Positions 15,177-24,011 of a stretch of DNA of 27,828 nt are shown here, one piece after another. Position 1 is the stretch's first letter. Each line of letters begins with the position of its first letter. Under the pieces are notes generated by a model. It was not told the DNA's origin and made no database searches. It saw only the letters and a program-made list of their open reading frames with translations. The position numbers and the translations under genes were made by a program. This DNA comes from JBCCSZ01 sp039199225 (GTDB lineage Bacteria; Bacteroidota; Bacteroidia; Chitinophagales; Saprospiraceae). The stretch covers positions 1 to 27,828 of the forward strand of contig JBCCSZ010000069.1 of the NCBI GenBank assembly GCA_039199225.1, given 5' to 3'.

Positions 15177-16385
15177 ATGCTTACAAAAGCAACTATCAAG
15201 CCGCGTAACAAAACGCAGTTTCTGTACGATGAAGCGTGTGAAATAGTCTGTAGAGGCCGCCTGGCTGCCCGCAGGGGCAAACTAGCCGATGAGATCGATG
15301 ACATTCGCAGGGCATTTAAGAAGATTGCCAAGCTGGATTTTAACCGCCTTTCCGCCGAATTGGCCCGCTTTCTTCAGTGGTATTACTACAACCACGCAAA
15401 CGACCGCAAAAGAGGCGAAAAATACGAGGACCTATATTTTATACATTCCAAGCTGGCCAACATTGAAGAGACGCTTGAGGTAAAATATGCCCGCATCAGT
15501 TGCAAGATCAAATCGACCATCAACCCCAAACAGGAGGTGAAAGACGAACTACTAGAGCTTTGTGGGGAAATCGAACCCTACCTTCAATACAACAATGCCG
15601 CCATCAGCATCGCTGTCTTCACCCTCCAAATTCTAAATGCCTATTACCAAAAAGACAATGCAAAATACATCCAAACCTGCCAGGAAGCCATTCGCTTTCT
15701 GAAGGAAAAAGGCATTCGAAAAGAGATCAATTTTTATTTATTACTACTTCCGCGCTTAATTCAACAAGGCTTTTTCGACGAAGCCCATAAGTGCATACTC
15801 GAATCGATGGAAACCACCAATAAGGGTTCTAACAACTATTATAGAATTTTGTATCACTACATTCTCCTGGAATTGTACCGCGGGCGCTATCAACAAGCGC
15901 AAGAACTCTACGCCAGTACAAGTCGCATCAAAGATAAAACAGTCGCAGAGCAATTTCGGATATTCCGGGGCTATTTCTCTTTTTTACATCGCATCGGTAA
16001 GATTTACAGCGAAGACAAATTCCAACTCTACAAATTCATCAACGAAGTTCCGGTCTTCTCTCAAGATAAATCCGGCCACAATGTCAACATCCTCGTCCTT
16101 CAGTTTTTGTACTACCTCGGCAAAGACAACGGCCAGATCATCGATAAAATAGACGCCATCGAGCTATATCGCAAACGCTATGTCAGTGGTCGCAGCGCCA
16201 TCTTCCTGAAGATGCTCTGGAAAATTTTACACTACCAGTTCAACACCGTCGCCATTCGCTATCGCACCAAAAAGGATATGGAAAAGCTTTGCTCCATGCC
16301 GGTCGATATTGATTACGAGGTGGTACCTTATGAGGTGCTGTGGGACTTGGTGATGAACTATTTGGAGCAGGAACGAGGACGATGA
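15177..16385 (+). CDS. Helical-repeat (TPR-like) cytoplasmic protein of unknown function
   Basis: The 402-residue protein has no signal peptide or membrane segment. It is rich in Leu, Tyr, Lys and Glu and predicted to be all helical. Paired-helix patterns look like degenerate tetratricopeptide units, for example FYLLLLPRLIQQGFFDEAHK (about 187-206) and YHYILLELYRGRYQQAQELY (about 227-246). The N-terminus (LYDEACEIVCRGRLAARRGK) is basic. I do not recognise a named family; similar orphan proteins of about 400-500 residues with TPR-like repeats are frequent in Saprospiria-type genomes as I recall. It is transcribed away from the GG-leader peptide gene with a 163-base shared intergenic region containing CTTTTTT-GAT-AAAAAAG (15069-15085). 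TPR proteins in peptide-linked systems often bind the peptide, as in RRNPP regulators, but there is no DNA-binding domain here. Confidence 0.7.
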   Translation: MLTKATIKPRNKTQFLYDEACEIVCRGRLAARRGKLADEIDDIRRAFKKIAKLDFNRLSAELARFLQWYYYNHANDRKRGEKYEDLYFIHSKLANIEETLEVKYARISCKIKSTINPKQEVKDELLELCGEIEPYLQYNNAAISIAVFTLQILNAYYQKDNAKYIQTCQEAIRFLKEKGIRKEINFYLLLLPRLIQQGFFDEAHKCILESMETTNKGSNNYYRILYHYILLELYRGRYQQAQELYASTSRIKDKTVAEQFRIFRGYFSFLHRIGKIYSEDKFQLYKFINEVPVFSQDKSGHNVNILVLQFLYYLGKDNGQIIDKIDAIELYRKRYVSGRSAIFLKMLWKILHYQFNTVAIRYRTKKDMEKLCSMPVDIDYEVVPYEVLWDLVMNYLEQERGR

Positions 16386-16390
16386 GCTTT

Positions 16391-17374
16391 TTACTTGGTA
16401 TCCATCGGCCTGGGCATGGCTGCACGGGCAAGGCGGTCGTTCATCGTTTTCCCAAGACCCACTTGCGGCAGACGCTCCACCAGGATCACCTCCAGCCCCA
16501 GGGCATCTAGTTGGTGCATGCTCTTGTAAAGATGGCGGCCAGCTTCTGTCAGGTCTTCCTCTAAGCTTAGTTGAATTTGATGATTGTCGGGGATGCCTTC
16601 CACCCGCTGGCTCAGCGAAATGATGCCTGTTTTATCATACGGATGATTTTGGAGAGCCACTTTTAGATCGTCGACCAATAACAAGCGCGTTTTGGGAGAG
16701 TAATGGAAAGGCAGCATCCCGGGAGTGAGTGGCTTGGCCTTCTCAAGGGTATGAAAAGCCCACTCGACACCAGGAGTTTCTGCCTGCAGCTGTTCCAAGG
16801 GAATGGCGCCCAATCGATGAATCAAGGGTTGATCTCCCTTGAATCCGATGATAGTGGATTCCAGTCCTCTCTGGCAATCGCCTCCATCCAAAATGTAGGG
16901 AATCTGATCGCCTAGTTGCTTTTCGACATGCTCGGCCTTGGTCGGGCTGATGTAGCCAAAGGGATTCGCACTGGGGGCGGCCAGCGGGAAAGCCGTTTGT
17001 TGCAACAGCGCCAAGGTCAATGGATGATTGGGGACGCGCACAGCGACATCGGGCAAACCAGCCGTGATGATCTGCGGTACCTTGCGGTGCTTGGGCAACA
17101 GAAGGGTCAGCGGACCAGGCCAAAACCGGCGAGCGAGTTGCAGGGCTAGTGGCGGAATATGGGTCACATAAGGCTTTAAAGCAGCCATCGTCGGAAAGTG
17201 TAAAATCAAGGGGTTCGTTGTCGGGCGCCCTTTTACTTCGAAAATGCGCGCCACCGCCGATTCGTCCAGCCCATTGGCAGATAGGCCGTAGACCGTCTCT
17301 GTGGGAATGGCCACCACTTGTCCATTTGCCAGAAGGCTTGCTGCCTGCTTTATATCTGTACCGATTTGTGCCAT
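16391..17374 (-). CDS. sua5: L-threonylcarbamoyladenylate synthase, Sua5 type
   Basis: The start at 17374 (MAQIGTDIKQAASLLANGQV) gives 327 residues; the frame is open to 17419 but that part overlaps the upstream gene. The YrdC domain spans about 1-205, with PTETVYGLSANG, the KGR motif (48-50) followed by PTTNPLILHF, and the S-x-N motif in LAAPSANPFGYISPT. A linker with PGMLPFHYSPKT leads to the Sua5 C-terminal domain (about 220-327). The enzyme makes threonylcarbamoyl-AMP from threonine, bicarbonate and ATP for the universal t6A37 modification of ANN-decoding tRNAs, in the cytoplasm. It is the last gene of a minus-strand run and converges tail-to-tail with the helical-repeat gene with 5 bases between the stops. 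Confidence 0.95.
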   Translation of the reverse strand: MAQIGTDIKQAASLLANGQVVAIPTETVYGLSANGLDESAVARIFEVKGRPTTNPLILHFPTMAALKPYVTHIPPLALQLARRFWPGPLTLLLPKHRKVPQIITAGLPDVAVRVPNHPLTLALLQQTAFPLAAPSANPFGYISPTKAEHVEKQLGDQIPYILDGGDCQRGLESTIIGFKGDQPLIHRLGAIPLEQLQAETPGVEWAFHTLEKAKPLTPGMLPFHYSPKTRLLLVDDLKVALQNHPYDKTGIISLSQRVEGIPDNHQIQLSLEEDLTEAGRHLYKSMHQLDALGLEVILVERLPQVGLGKTMNDRLARAAMPRPMDTK

Positions 17375-17415
17375 AATTTCATCTGTCGCTGTCAGAAGGC
17401 CGCAAAGATAGGCAT

Positions 17416-18666
17416 TCAAGAGCCAAAAATCCGGGCATTTTCCTTAATCATAATCCCATTGATGATCCACTGGTAGATAAAAATGCCGAAAAAAGCCCCA
17501 AATAAAAGCATTTCCTGATTGAGGAGGATGCCAACGACGCCCGATAGAATCACCGCCACCGTAAAATAGGTCAGCTGACGACGGTTCTTGGACTTGGTCG
17601 GCTTGAGAAAAGTACCGAGCGGGATCATGCAGGCGACACCCAAAACGCCCAGCATCAGAAAAGTCTCTAGGGACAGCGCAAAGTAGAGTGCAAAACTCAG
17701 CAAAGCAACACCCAGCGAGCCACCCGTGTAGCGCGCCATTTTCTTTTCGTCATCGTCCAACAGCAAACGACCATAGGGATTGCTGAGCAGGTAGAGATTC
17801 ATTAAGGGCTCCAGAATCCAGGTCAATAAAAACAGCGAAGCGATGAGAATGATGATCGGATAGAGAAAAGGAGCCAAAGCTTCGTATTCATTTGCAACCT
17901 TGGCCAGTATTCGATAAACGACATAAGCCCCAATGATGATGGCCCAGGAAGACTGTCCACTCAAGCGAGCGGAGAACTCCCCGTATTTCAAAAACATCCT
18001 GTAGGGCCAAAAGCGGGCCTTGAGGGCTTGAGCCATCGCGTAGCGGGCCAAGCTGTTGGTCGGGTCCAGACTCAGGGCGTACTTGAGGCGTTCCAGGGCC
18101 TGCTGTACCTTGCCCTCCCGGAGTAGCTGCATGCCGTGGTTGGCAATGGTGGAAGCACTTTCGGGATCGATGTGCAGCGCCTCTTCAATGGCCTGTTGGG
18201 TATCTTCATTGCCAAGCAGACCGCCGATCATAATCTTGAGGTTGAGCGCATCGATGTTTTCCGGGTCGAGCGCCAGGGCTTGGTTGGCTGCTTCCAGCGC
18301 TCGATCGTAATTGCGCTGCTGCAATTTTACCGAAGCCATCTTGAGAAAACTGCCTGCCTCCAAGGGGTACAAGCCCATCAGAGCGCGGGCCAGGTCTTCG
18401 GCTTTGTCGAGCTTTTCGTCGGCCAGTTCGACATCCACGGCCAAGGCCATGACTGGGTAGGCTTCCGGCTCTTCGAGTAGTAGTTTCTCCGTCATCTGGC
18501 GGGCGATCTGCTTTTCACCCAACTGCAGTTGAATGGTCGCTAAGTAAAACTGCGCAAAGAAGTCCTCCGGATTTTCGGCCAGGTGGGTTTGCAGCAGCTC
18601 CTTGGCTTCCGGGAAGCGGGATTGGCTGAGGAGCAATTCGACGCGTTGGAGAATGGGAGAAATCAT
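17416..18666 (-). CDS. TPR-containing integral membrane protein
   Basis: The 416-residue protein has two parts. Residues 1-225 form about six TPR-like units (for example YDRALEAANQALALDPENID and VQQALERLKYALSLDPTNSL). Residues 240-410 are hydrophobic, with about six membrane segments including IIIGAYVVYRILAKVA, LYPIIILIASLFLLTWIL and MLLFGAFFGIFIYQWIINGI. There is no signal peptide, so the TPR part should face the cytoplasm. Its start lies 21 bases after the stop of the AAA+ ATPase, which itself has an N-terminal TPR region, so the two are likely to be made together and may form one membrane-bound machine. The start of sua5 lies within 45 bases of its end. I do not recognise a named family. 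Confidence 0.8.
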   Translation of the reverse strand: MISPILQRVELLLSQSRFPEAKELLQTHLAENPEDFFAQFYLATIQLQLGEKQIARQMTEKLLLEEPEAYPVMALAVDVELADEKLDKAEDLARALMGLYPLEAGSFLKMASVKLQQRNYDRALEAANQALALDPENIDALNLKIMIGGLLGNEDTQQAIEEALHIDPESASTIANHGMQLLREGKVQQALERLKYALSLDPTNSLARYAMAQALKARFWPYRMFLKYGEFSARLSGQSSWAIIIGAYVVYRILAKVANEYEALAPFLYPIIILIASLFLLTWILEPLMNLYLLSNPYGRLLLDDDEKKMARYTGGSLGVALLSFALYFALSLETFLMLGVLGVACMIPLGTFLKPTKSKNRRQLTYFTVAVILSGVVGILLNQEMLLFGAFFGIFIYQWIINGIMIKENARIFGS

Positions 18667-18687
18667 AACTATGGACGCTCGTAAACG

Positions 18688-19986
18688 TTATTTCAAATAT
18701 TTCAAAATGTCGTCGTAAAGTCCTGATTTGTTGGCAAACAGGGCGTAGTTCTTGGCCGTCGTAAACCACTCGGTCGTCGAAGGCTTGTGTTGTTTGACCG
18801 CATCCAGGAGCGCAGCCGTCGTCACGGGCTTGGGCGTACCGCTTTGGATGGCCTCTTCCAGAATTTTTTCGATGGCAATGTCGATCACCGCATTGAGGTC
18901 GGCACCGGAGAAGTCCTTGGTTTTCTTGGCCACTTTGTGGAATTGGATGTTTTCCTGGGGCTTATCGGCCATTTTCAGTCGTAAGATGGCTTCGCGGCCA
19001 GCCTCGTCGGGCGGTGGCACGAAGATGATGCGGTCGAAACGGCCGGGCCGCCGAAAAGCAGGATCGAGGTGCCAGGGCGTATTCGTAGCTCCGATGATGA
19101 GGATGCCTTCATTGTCTGAGCCAATGCCATCCAACTCAGCCAAAAACTGATTGATCACATTTTTACCAGCGGATTGACGCATGTCGGAACGCTTGGCACC
19201 CAAGGCATCTATTTCATCAAAAAACATCACACAGGGCTTTTCATTTCGCGCCAACTCAAAGTACCGATTCAGGTTCTTTTCGCTTTCGCCAATCCACATA
19301 TCGAGGATGTCATTCAGGCCGATATTGATAAAATTCGCATCGATTTGGCCAGCCGTTGCCTTGGCAATAAACGTCTTGCCACAACCCGGCGGACCGTACA
19401 ACAGGATGCCACCTCCTACCTTTTTACCATAGCTGGCATACAACTCGGCATTCTCCAAAGGCTTGATGATCTTCAGGTCGATTTCGCGCTTGACTTTCTC
19501 CATCCCCCCGACATCAGCAAAGTTGAGGTCCGGCTTGCTGAACAGCCCACTATTGTCTTCCTCTTCGCCCGTTGGTTGGTTACGCAGTCGAAAAGCCTTA
19601 TCGAGTGTCTCATCCGAAAAGCCCGGATTCTCCCCTACCAATTCCCGATAAATATCACGTGCTGTTTCTGTATTCCCTTCCTGCAGATAGCACTTTGCCA
19701 AGATGGCTTTGCAATCGCTGGACAGCGCCCCTTGGTTCAATAACTCCTCTCCGATGATGATACAGGCCGATATTTTCTCCTGTCTGAAATACAGCCGAAT
19801 GAGGGCTTCTTTCAACTCCATGTTGGCGGGGTATTGGCGCAGGCCCGCTTGTATCAAGGCTTCCAATTCGGCCTCATAATAGGACTGCTTTGCCATTTTG
19901 CGTACCAACATCATCATCAAATAAGCATTGCCGGGGGTAGCTTCCAGCGCTTTTTTGAGTTCCTCAATCTCTTCGTTCGGTATCAT
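18688..19986 (-). CDS. AAA+ ATPase of the classic (CDC48/VPS4-like) type with N-terminal TPR region
   Basis: The 432-residue protein has an N-terminal helical TPR-like region (about 1-135), an acidic linker (GEEEDNSG) and one classic AAA module (about 152-400). Motifs are Walker A GPPGCGKT (198-205), Walker B FFDEID (255-260), sensor-1 ATNTP (300-304) and the second region of homology with FRRPGRFD (311-318), which carries the arginine fingers. MWIGESE (230-236) is the aromatic pore-loop 1 of substrate-threading ATPases. The family forms hexamers that unfold or disassemble protein complexes. The pairing with a TPR membrane protein 21 bases downstream suggests work at the inner membrane. Substrates are unknown. 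There is no protease domain, and no FtsH-type transmembrane part. A -7-like TATATTTG box lies upstream. Confidence 0.88.
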   Translation of the reverse strand: MIPNEEIEELKKALEATPGNAYLMMMLVRKMAKQSYYEAELEALIQAGLRQYPANMELKEALIRLYFRQEKISACIIIGEELLNQGALSSDCKAILAKCYLQEGNTETARDIYRELVGENPGFSDETLDKAFRLRNQPTGEEEDNSGLFSKPDLNFADVGGMEKVKREIDLKIIKPLENAELYASYGKKVGGGILLYGPPGCGKTFIAKATAGQIDANFINIGLNDILDMWIGESEKNLNRYFELARNEKPCVMFFDEIDALGAKRSDMRQSAGKNVINQFLAELDGIGSDNEGILIIGATNTPWHLDPAFRRPGRFDRIIFVPPPDEAGREAILRLKMADKPQENIQFHKVAKKTKDFSGADLNAVIDIAIEKILEEAIQSGTPKPVTTAALLDAVKQHKPSTTEWFTTAKNYALFANKSGLYDDILKYLK

Positions 19987-20024
19987 TTCGGAAAAAATTT
20001 AGTTATGGGTGGCCTGAGTTTGAG

Positions 20025-20032
20025 CAAATATA
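20025..20032 (-). promoter_or_regulatory. Possible -7 box of the AAA+/TPR/sua5 run
   Basis: TATATTTG on the minus strand is an exact TAnnTTTG match, 39 bases before the AAA+ gene start at 19986. The -33 side is weak: the nearest candidate is TTA 18 bases upstream (20051-20053) instead of TTG. Confidence 0.45.
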
Positions 20033-20372
20033 GGATATTGTTAAGTAATTTAACGCTTGTGTTAGCGGCTCGTTAAACATTCGTTATTCTGCAGCCGTAA
20101 AATACCAAATGCAAAACTGATTTTAAATATTGTGAAACAGTAGCTCAGAGAACCTGCCCGAAGATTTTTCACAAGGGCGAGAAAGAGCTGAAGGATGGAA
20201 TAGGGATTCTGTAAAAACTGCCAATGATTTTTAAATCGGTTTAGAATCACGTAAATGGCGATTTATACGTTACAACTTAAATTAATAGCTCAATATGCAT
20301 TTTCCCAAATTTGATTTGATGGCGCTCGAAAAGGGGAAGCCTTAAGGGCTGACACATATAAACTGAAAGCAA
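20033..20372. other. Divergent intergenic region between AAA+ gene and lepB
   Basis: About 340 AT-rich bases with no convincing gene. A 62-codon minus-strand frame (20250-20062) has no protein features. A 7-bp inverted repeat TAAATCG/CGATTTA lies at 20232-20238 and 20259-20265. No clear TTG/TAnnTTTG pair was found for lepB; CAAATTTG near 20308 is one mismatch from the -7 consensus. Confidence 0.35.
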
Positions 20373-21947
20373 ATGACGACTATACTTGTACTTCTAGCAG
20401 CTTACCTTTTGTTTTGTCTGGGGCTGAGTTGGCTGTTCCAAAAGGCTGGCCGACCCGCCATGCGCGCTTGGATTCCGATTGTCAATCTGATGGACAGTTG
20501 CGAGCTCATCGGCCGAAAGAAAATCACGCTCCTTTGGTTGTTGGTCCCGATTGTAAACATCTTCCTTTTCACCGGCATCTGCATCGATCTTGGTCGAGCC
20601 TTTGGTCGGTTCGGCTTTGGAGAAAGTGTTCTGGCAGTCATTGCCCCACCGGTCCTTTACTGGATGATCAAACAAGACCCCAATAGCAAATACCGCGGTA
20701 CGGTCTTGCTGGATGAAAAAGCATACCGTCAGCAGCTCGAAGAAGCGGAGGCCAGCGGCCATAAAGCCAAATACCAAAAGCTGCTCAGAGACAACCCCTA
20801 CCAAAAATCGGCTTCCAGGGAATGGGTCGAATCCATCATTTTCGCTGTATTTGCTGCCACTTTTATCCGCATGTTCTTCATCGAGCCCTTTCAAATCCCT
20901 ACCACATCGATGGAAGGCAGCCTGCTGCAAGGCGACTTTTTGTTTGTGAGCAAGGCGCATTACGGCATCCGCCTGCCGCAGACCATTGCCATGCTGCCAC
21001 TGCTGCACAATCGGGTTCCCTTTCTGAATACAGAATCCTACCTCAAAAAGCCCCAGCTGTCCTACACGCGCCTACCGGCCCTTGAGAAAATCGATAATAT
21101 GGACATCATCGTGTTCAACTATCCGGAGGGAGACAGTGTGTATTTGTACCCGGGGCGGACCTTTTCCATACATGACATCCGGCGCAATCCAGGCCTGGGT
21201 CAGCAGATCAAACGTATGGGCCTGGAGCTGGTGACTCGGCCGGCCGACAAGCGCGACCACTACGTCAAGCGCTGTGTGGGCATCGCCGGCGACAGCCTGC
21301 AAATCATCGACCGGCAGCTGTACATCAACGGCCAGCCAGTCAAAAACCCGGAAAACATGCAGTTCCGCTATATGGTCACCTCTGCCAGTCCCATCAATGA
21401 GCAAGCGCTGTACGATGCAGGCATCAACGTGACGGATGGTCAAAAGGTCAATGGTGGTTACATGCTCAATCTGAGTGAAGCAGAAGTCGAGGCCATCCGG
21501 TCGATGGGATCACAAATCAATGTGGAAATCATGGATGGCATGAGTGGCAACATGTTCCCGCACGACGCCCGCAGCAAATCCTGGTCGACAGATAACTACG
21601 GCCCGATTTGGATACCCAAAAAGGGAGTAACTGTCTCCATAACCCCTCAAAACATCGCTCCTTACCTGCGCATCATCACGGAATTTGAGAAAAACGAACT
21701 GGATATCCGCAATGGCCGCGTTTTCATCAATGGACAGGAAACCACCGAATACACTTTCCAGATGGACTACTACTTCGCCGTCGGTGACAATCGCCACAAT
21801 TCGGAGGATTCCAGGGTTTGGGGATACATCCCAGAGAACCACATCGTCGGCAAACCGCTATTCATTTGGTTCTCCACCAAACACAACAACATGATGCAAT
21901 ACGGGATCAACTGGGAGCGGATTTTTACTTCGACAACAGGCATATAA
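20373..21947 (+). CDS. lepB: Signal peptidase I, large Bacteroidota form
   Basis: The 524-residue protein cleaves signal peptides of exported proteins at the periplasmic side of the inner membrane. An N-terminal membrane region (about 1-100, with LVLLAAYLLFCLGLSWLF and LLWLLVPIVNIFLFTGICI) precedes the membrane anchor IIFAVFAATFIRMFFIEPF. Catalytic Ser is residue 179 in IPTTSMEGSLLQGD. The general-base Lys is residue 299 in HYVKRCVGIAGDSL. The last conserved box is AVGDNRHNSEDSRVWGYIPE near residue 475. A long insertion of about 150 residues lies between the Lys box and the last box, as is common in this phylum, where LepB is about 500 residues. The extra N-terminal membrane part resembles DUF5684-type segments often fused to LepB in Bacteroidota. 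The next gene starts 54 bases downstream. Confidence 0.95.
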   Translation: MTTILVLLAAYLLFCLGLSWLFQKAGRPAMRAWIPIVNLMDSCELIGRKKITLLWLLVPIVNIFLFTGICIDLGRAFGRFGFGESVLAVIAPPVLYWMIKQDPNSKYRGTVLLDEKAYRQQLEEAEASGHKAKYQKLLRDNPYQKSASREWVESIIFAVFAATFIRMFFIEPFQIPTTSMEGSLLQGDFLFVSKAHYGIRLPQTIAMLPLLHNRVPFLNTESYLKKPQLSYTRLPALEKIDNMDIIVFNYPEGDSVYLYPGRTFSIHDIRRNPGLGQQIKRMGLELVTRPADKRDHYVKRCVGIAGDSLQIIDRQLYINGQPVKNPENMQFRYMVTSASPINEQALYDAGINVTDGQKVNGGYMLNLSEAEVEAIRSMGSQINVEIMDGMSGNMFPHDARSKSWSTDNYGPIWIPKKGVTVSITPQNIAPYLRIITEFEKNELDIRNGRVFINGQETTEYTFQMDYYFAVGDNRHNSEDSRVWGYIPENHIVGKPLFIWFSTKHNNMMQYGINWERIFTSTTGI

Positions 21948-22001
21948 AAGCCTAGGGCTAAATTGTGGCAATGCATCAATAACAGCGGAAATATATGGCA
22001 T

Positions 22002-23051
22002 ATGAAAAATAGCATGTTGACACGCATCGAGAGAAGCATTTTCCTGCTCCTGGCTTGTTTATCCATTGCGGGAGCCAGCTACGGTCAAACCCTCTACATT
22101 TCTACGGCAGAAAACGAAATCTTCCAAATCAAGGACGACAACACCATCTCGCTGGTCACCAGCGTCTCGGGACTGGGCAAGTCCATATTCGACATTGCCA
22201 TTTCGCCAAGTAATCAATTCTATGGCATCGTCGCCGATGAGATCATAGAGATCGACATTCAGAACGGGAGCTTTACCCGATTGAATACCCTGCCGAGGTG
22301 GATAAACGACAACACTTACACCTCTTTGGTTTGTAGCGATAAAAATGAGCTGTACGCCATCAACAACAACTCCTTGGAATTGTATAAATACAGCATCGAA
22401 GATGATACAACGGAATTGGTGGCAAAGATCAACGCCACCACGCCGGGCGACCTGACCATCTACAGAGGCAGCTTGGTCTTTCCGGAATTTCCCTACCTCA
22501 AGGCATTCAACTTAACAGACAAGACCTTGACGAATATCTTCTGTATTCCAGTGGTCAATGGCCTGATTTGGGGTATGGGCGTTCAATCCGATCGATGCGA
22601 CGGTGGGAAGGTGTTTGGCACCAGCGCCGTAGGAGAAATCTGGGAGTTTAACATCAACAGCGGCAACACCACCATTCTGCCCATCAATACCATGGGCGTA
22701 ACCATCTACGGCATGGCCTCCGACAATGAATACCTCTCTACCGATTGCCAGTTTCAATTCGAACCCAGATTATGCGGGGACGACACCCTAAATACAAGTG
22801 CCACAAACTTGCCCTTGCCAGCCATCCAAATAGACCTGTATCCCAATCCTGTGCTTGAAAACCTCCACATCGATAGCCAGCAAAGCATCCAACAGCTCAG
22901 TATTTACGACATTTCTGGAAAGGTCATCACCACCAGCCGCAACATCGATAAGCAAGTTTTTGTTGGAGATTTGGCCGATGGCATCTACCTAGTCGCTCTA
23001 TGGACAGAGAAGGGTTATTACACCAAAAAGATTGTCAAAAGAAGCCGTTGA
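22002..23051 (+). CDS. Secreted propeller-like protein with T9SS sorting domain
   Basis: The start at 22002 (MKNSMLTRIERSIFLLLACL) gives 349 residues with a signal peptide ending near ASYGQ; an upstream TTG at 21963 is open but adds nothing. Residues about 25-265 contain repeated short beta units of the kind seen in NHL/Kelch-like propellers: QTLYISTAENEIFQI, NQFYGIVADEIIEIDIQNGS, NELYAINNNSLELYKYSIED, GKVFGTSAVGEIWEFNINSG. The C-terminal about 75 residues are a type A T9SS sorting domain (IDLYPNPVLENLHID, then GIYLVALW and TKKIVKRSR). It would be exported through the T9SS and either released or attached to the surface. There is no enzyme motif; a role as binding or adhesion domain is a guess. 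It lies between lepB and the NMT1-like gene with short gaps (54 and 39 bases), so it may be co-transcribed with them. Confidence 0.8.
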   Translation: MKNSMLTRIERSIFLLLACLSIAGASYGQTLYISTAENEIFQIKDDNTISLVTSVSGLGKSIFDIAISPSNQFYGIVADEIIEIDIQNGSFTRLNTLPRWINDNTYTSLVCSDKNELYAINNNSLELYKYSIEDDTTELVAKINATTPGDLTIYRGSLVFPEFPYLKAFNLTDKTLTNIFCIPVVNGLIWGMGVQSDRCDGGKVFGTSAVGEIWEFNINSGNTTILPINTMGVTIYGMASDNEYLSTDCQFQFEPRLCGDDTLNTSATNLPLPAIQIDLYPNPVLENLHIDSQQSIQQLSIYDISGKVITTSRNIDKQVFVGDLADGIYLVALWTEKGYYTKKIVKRSR

Positions 23052-23090
23052 ATCATCCGTCATTCAAACAGCCGATAAAATACTTCCAGC

Positions 23091-24008
23091 ATGAAAAAAC
23101 TCCGCCTAGCCCTCGATTGGACTCCGAACATCAACCACATCGGCTTCTTTGTGGCCCAGGAAAAAGGCTTTTACAAAGCACTCGATTTGGACGTTGAAAT
23201 CATCGATCCATCCATCGACAACTACCAAATAACGCCCGCCAAAAAGGTAGAACTGGGACAGGCAGACTTTGCCCTTTGCCCCACCGAAAGCGTTATCAGC
23301 TACAGAACCAAAAGCCAACCTTTTCAATTGATCGGTATCGCCTCCATTTTGCAGGAAGATTTGAGTGCCATTGCGGTGCTGAGCGACAGTGGCATCGGCG
23401 CCCCCAAAGATTTGGACGGCAAGACCTACAGCTCTTACCAAGCCCGATACGAAGACGGCATTGTTCGGGAGATGATCAAAAACGACGGTGGCCAGGGAGA
23501 TTTGAACATCACCTACCCCGCCAAACTGGGCATTTGGAATACCCTTTTGCAGGGAGCCTGCGACGCCACCTGGATATTTTTAAACTGGGAAGGCGTCCAA
23601 GCCAAAGCATCTGCACATCAGTTGAACTACTTCAAAATGCGGGATTATCAAATTCCATACTCCTACTCACCCTTGATCGTGGCCGACGAAGCCAAGATCG
23701 CCGAACATCAAACCGCCTACAGAGACTTTCTGGAAGCCACCAAAAAGGGCTTTTTGTACTGTCAGGACTTTGGAGAAGAGGCCACCCATCTCTTGGCCAA
23801 GTACATTCCGGAAGGAGACCGCCAAATCCAGCTCGATGAAGCCTTGGAGCTTACCGCTCCGCACTTTGGCAATGCCGACAACTGGGGCCGGTTGGACCCC
23901 GAGGTCATCCAAACCTTCCTAAACTGGATCAAAGCAAAAAAACTGGAAACGGCAGAGCTGCGCGTCACCGACATTGCAACCTCAGAACTCACCAACTCAA
24001 CCGCCTGA
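23091..24008 (+). CDS. NMT1/THI5-like substrate-binding-fold protein without signal peptide
   Basis: The 305-residue protein matches the NMT1/THI5 (SBP type 2) pattern from its first residues. LRLALDWTPNINHIGFFVAQ is followed by EKGFYKALDLDVEI, then VELGQADFALCPTESVISY and a DLDGKTYSS domain-crossing segment. Family members are periplasmic binders of pyrimidines or sulfonates (ThiY, SsuA) or cytosolic HMP-P synthases (fungal Thi5). Here there is no signal peptide or lipobox and no ABC partner gene. The CCCFC motif of Thi5 enzymes is absent: the corresponding place reads IPYSYSPLIVADE. It is therefore probably cytoplasmic and not a standard HMP-P synthase; a pyrimidine-related ligand is inferred from the family. 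Its stop is 3 bases from the stop of the convergent small membrane protein gene. Confidence 0.8.
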   Translation: MKKLRLALDWTPNINHIGFFVAQEKGFYKALDLDVEIIDPSIDNYQITPAKKVELGQADFALCPTESVISYRTKSQPFQLIGIASILQEDLSAIAVLSDSGIGAPKDLDGKTYSSYQARYEDGIVREMIKNDGGQGDLNITYPAKLGIWNTLLQGACDATWIFLNWEGVQAKASAHQLNYFKMRDYQIPYSYSPLIVADEAKIAEHQTAYRDFLEATKKGFLYCQDFGEEATHLLAKYIPEGDRQIQLDEALELTAPHFGNADNWGRLDPEVIQTFLNWIKAKKLETAELRVTDIATSELTNSTA

Positions 24009-24011
24009 AAA

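Noticed and set aside
20062..20250. 62-codon minus-strand frame in the divergent spacer before lepB
   Set aside because: It has an AT-rich, low-quality composition and no domain or signal; chance frame.
23091..24008. Annotation as HMP-P synthase (Thi5)
   Set aside because: The essential CCCFC motif is absent and no thiamine genes are nearby; only the fold-level name is supported.
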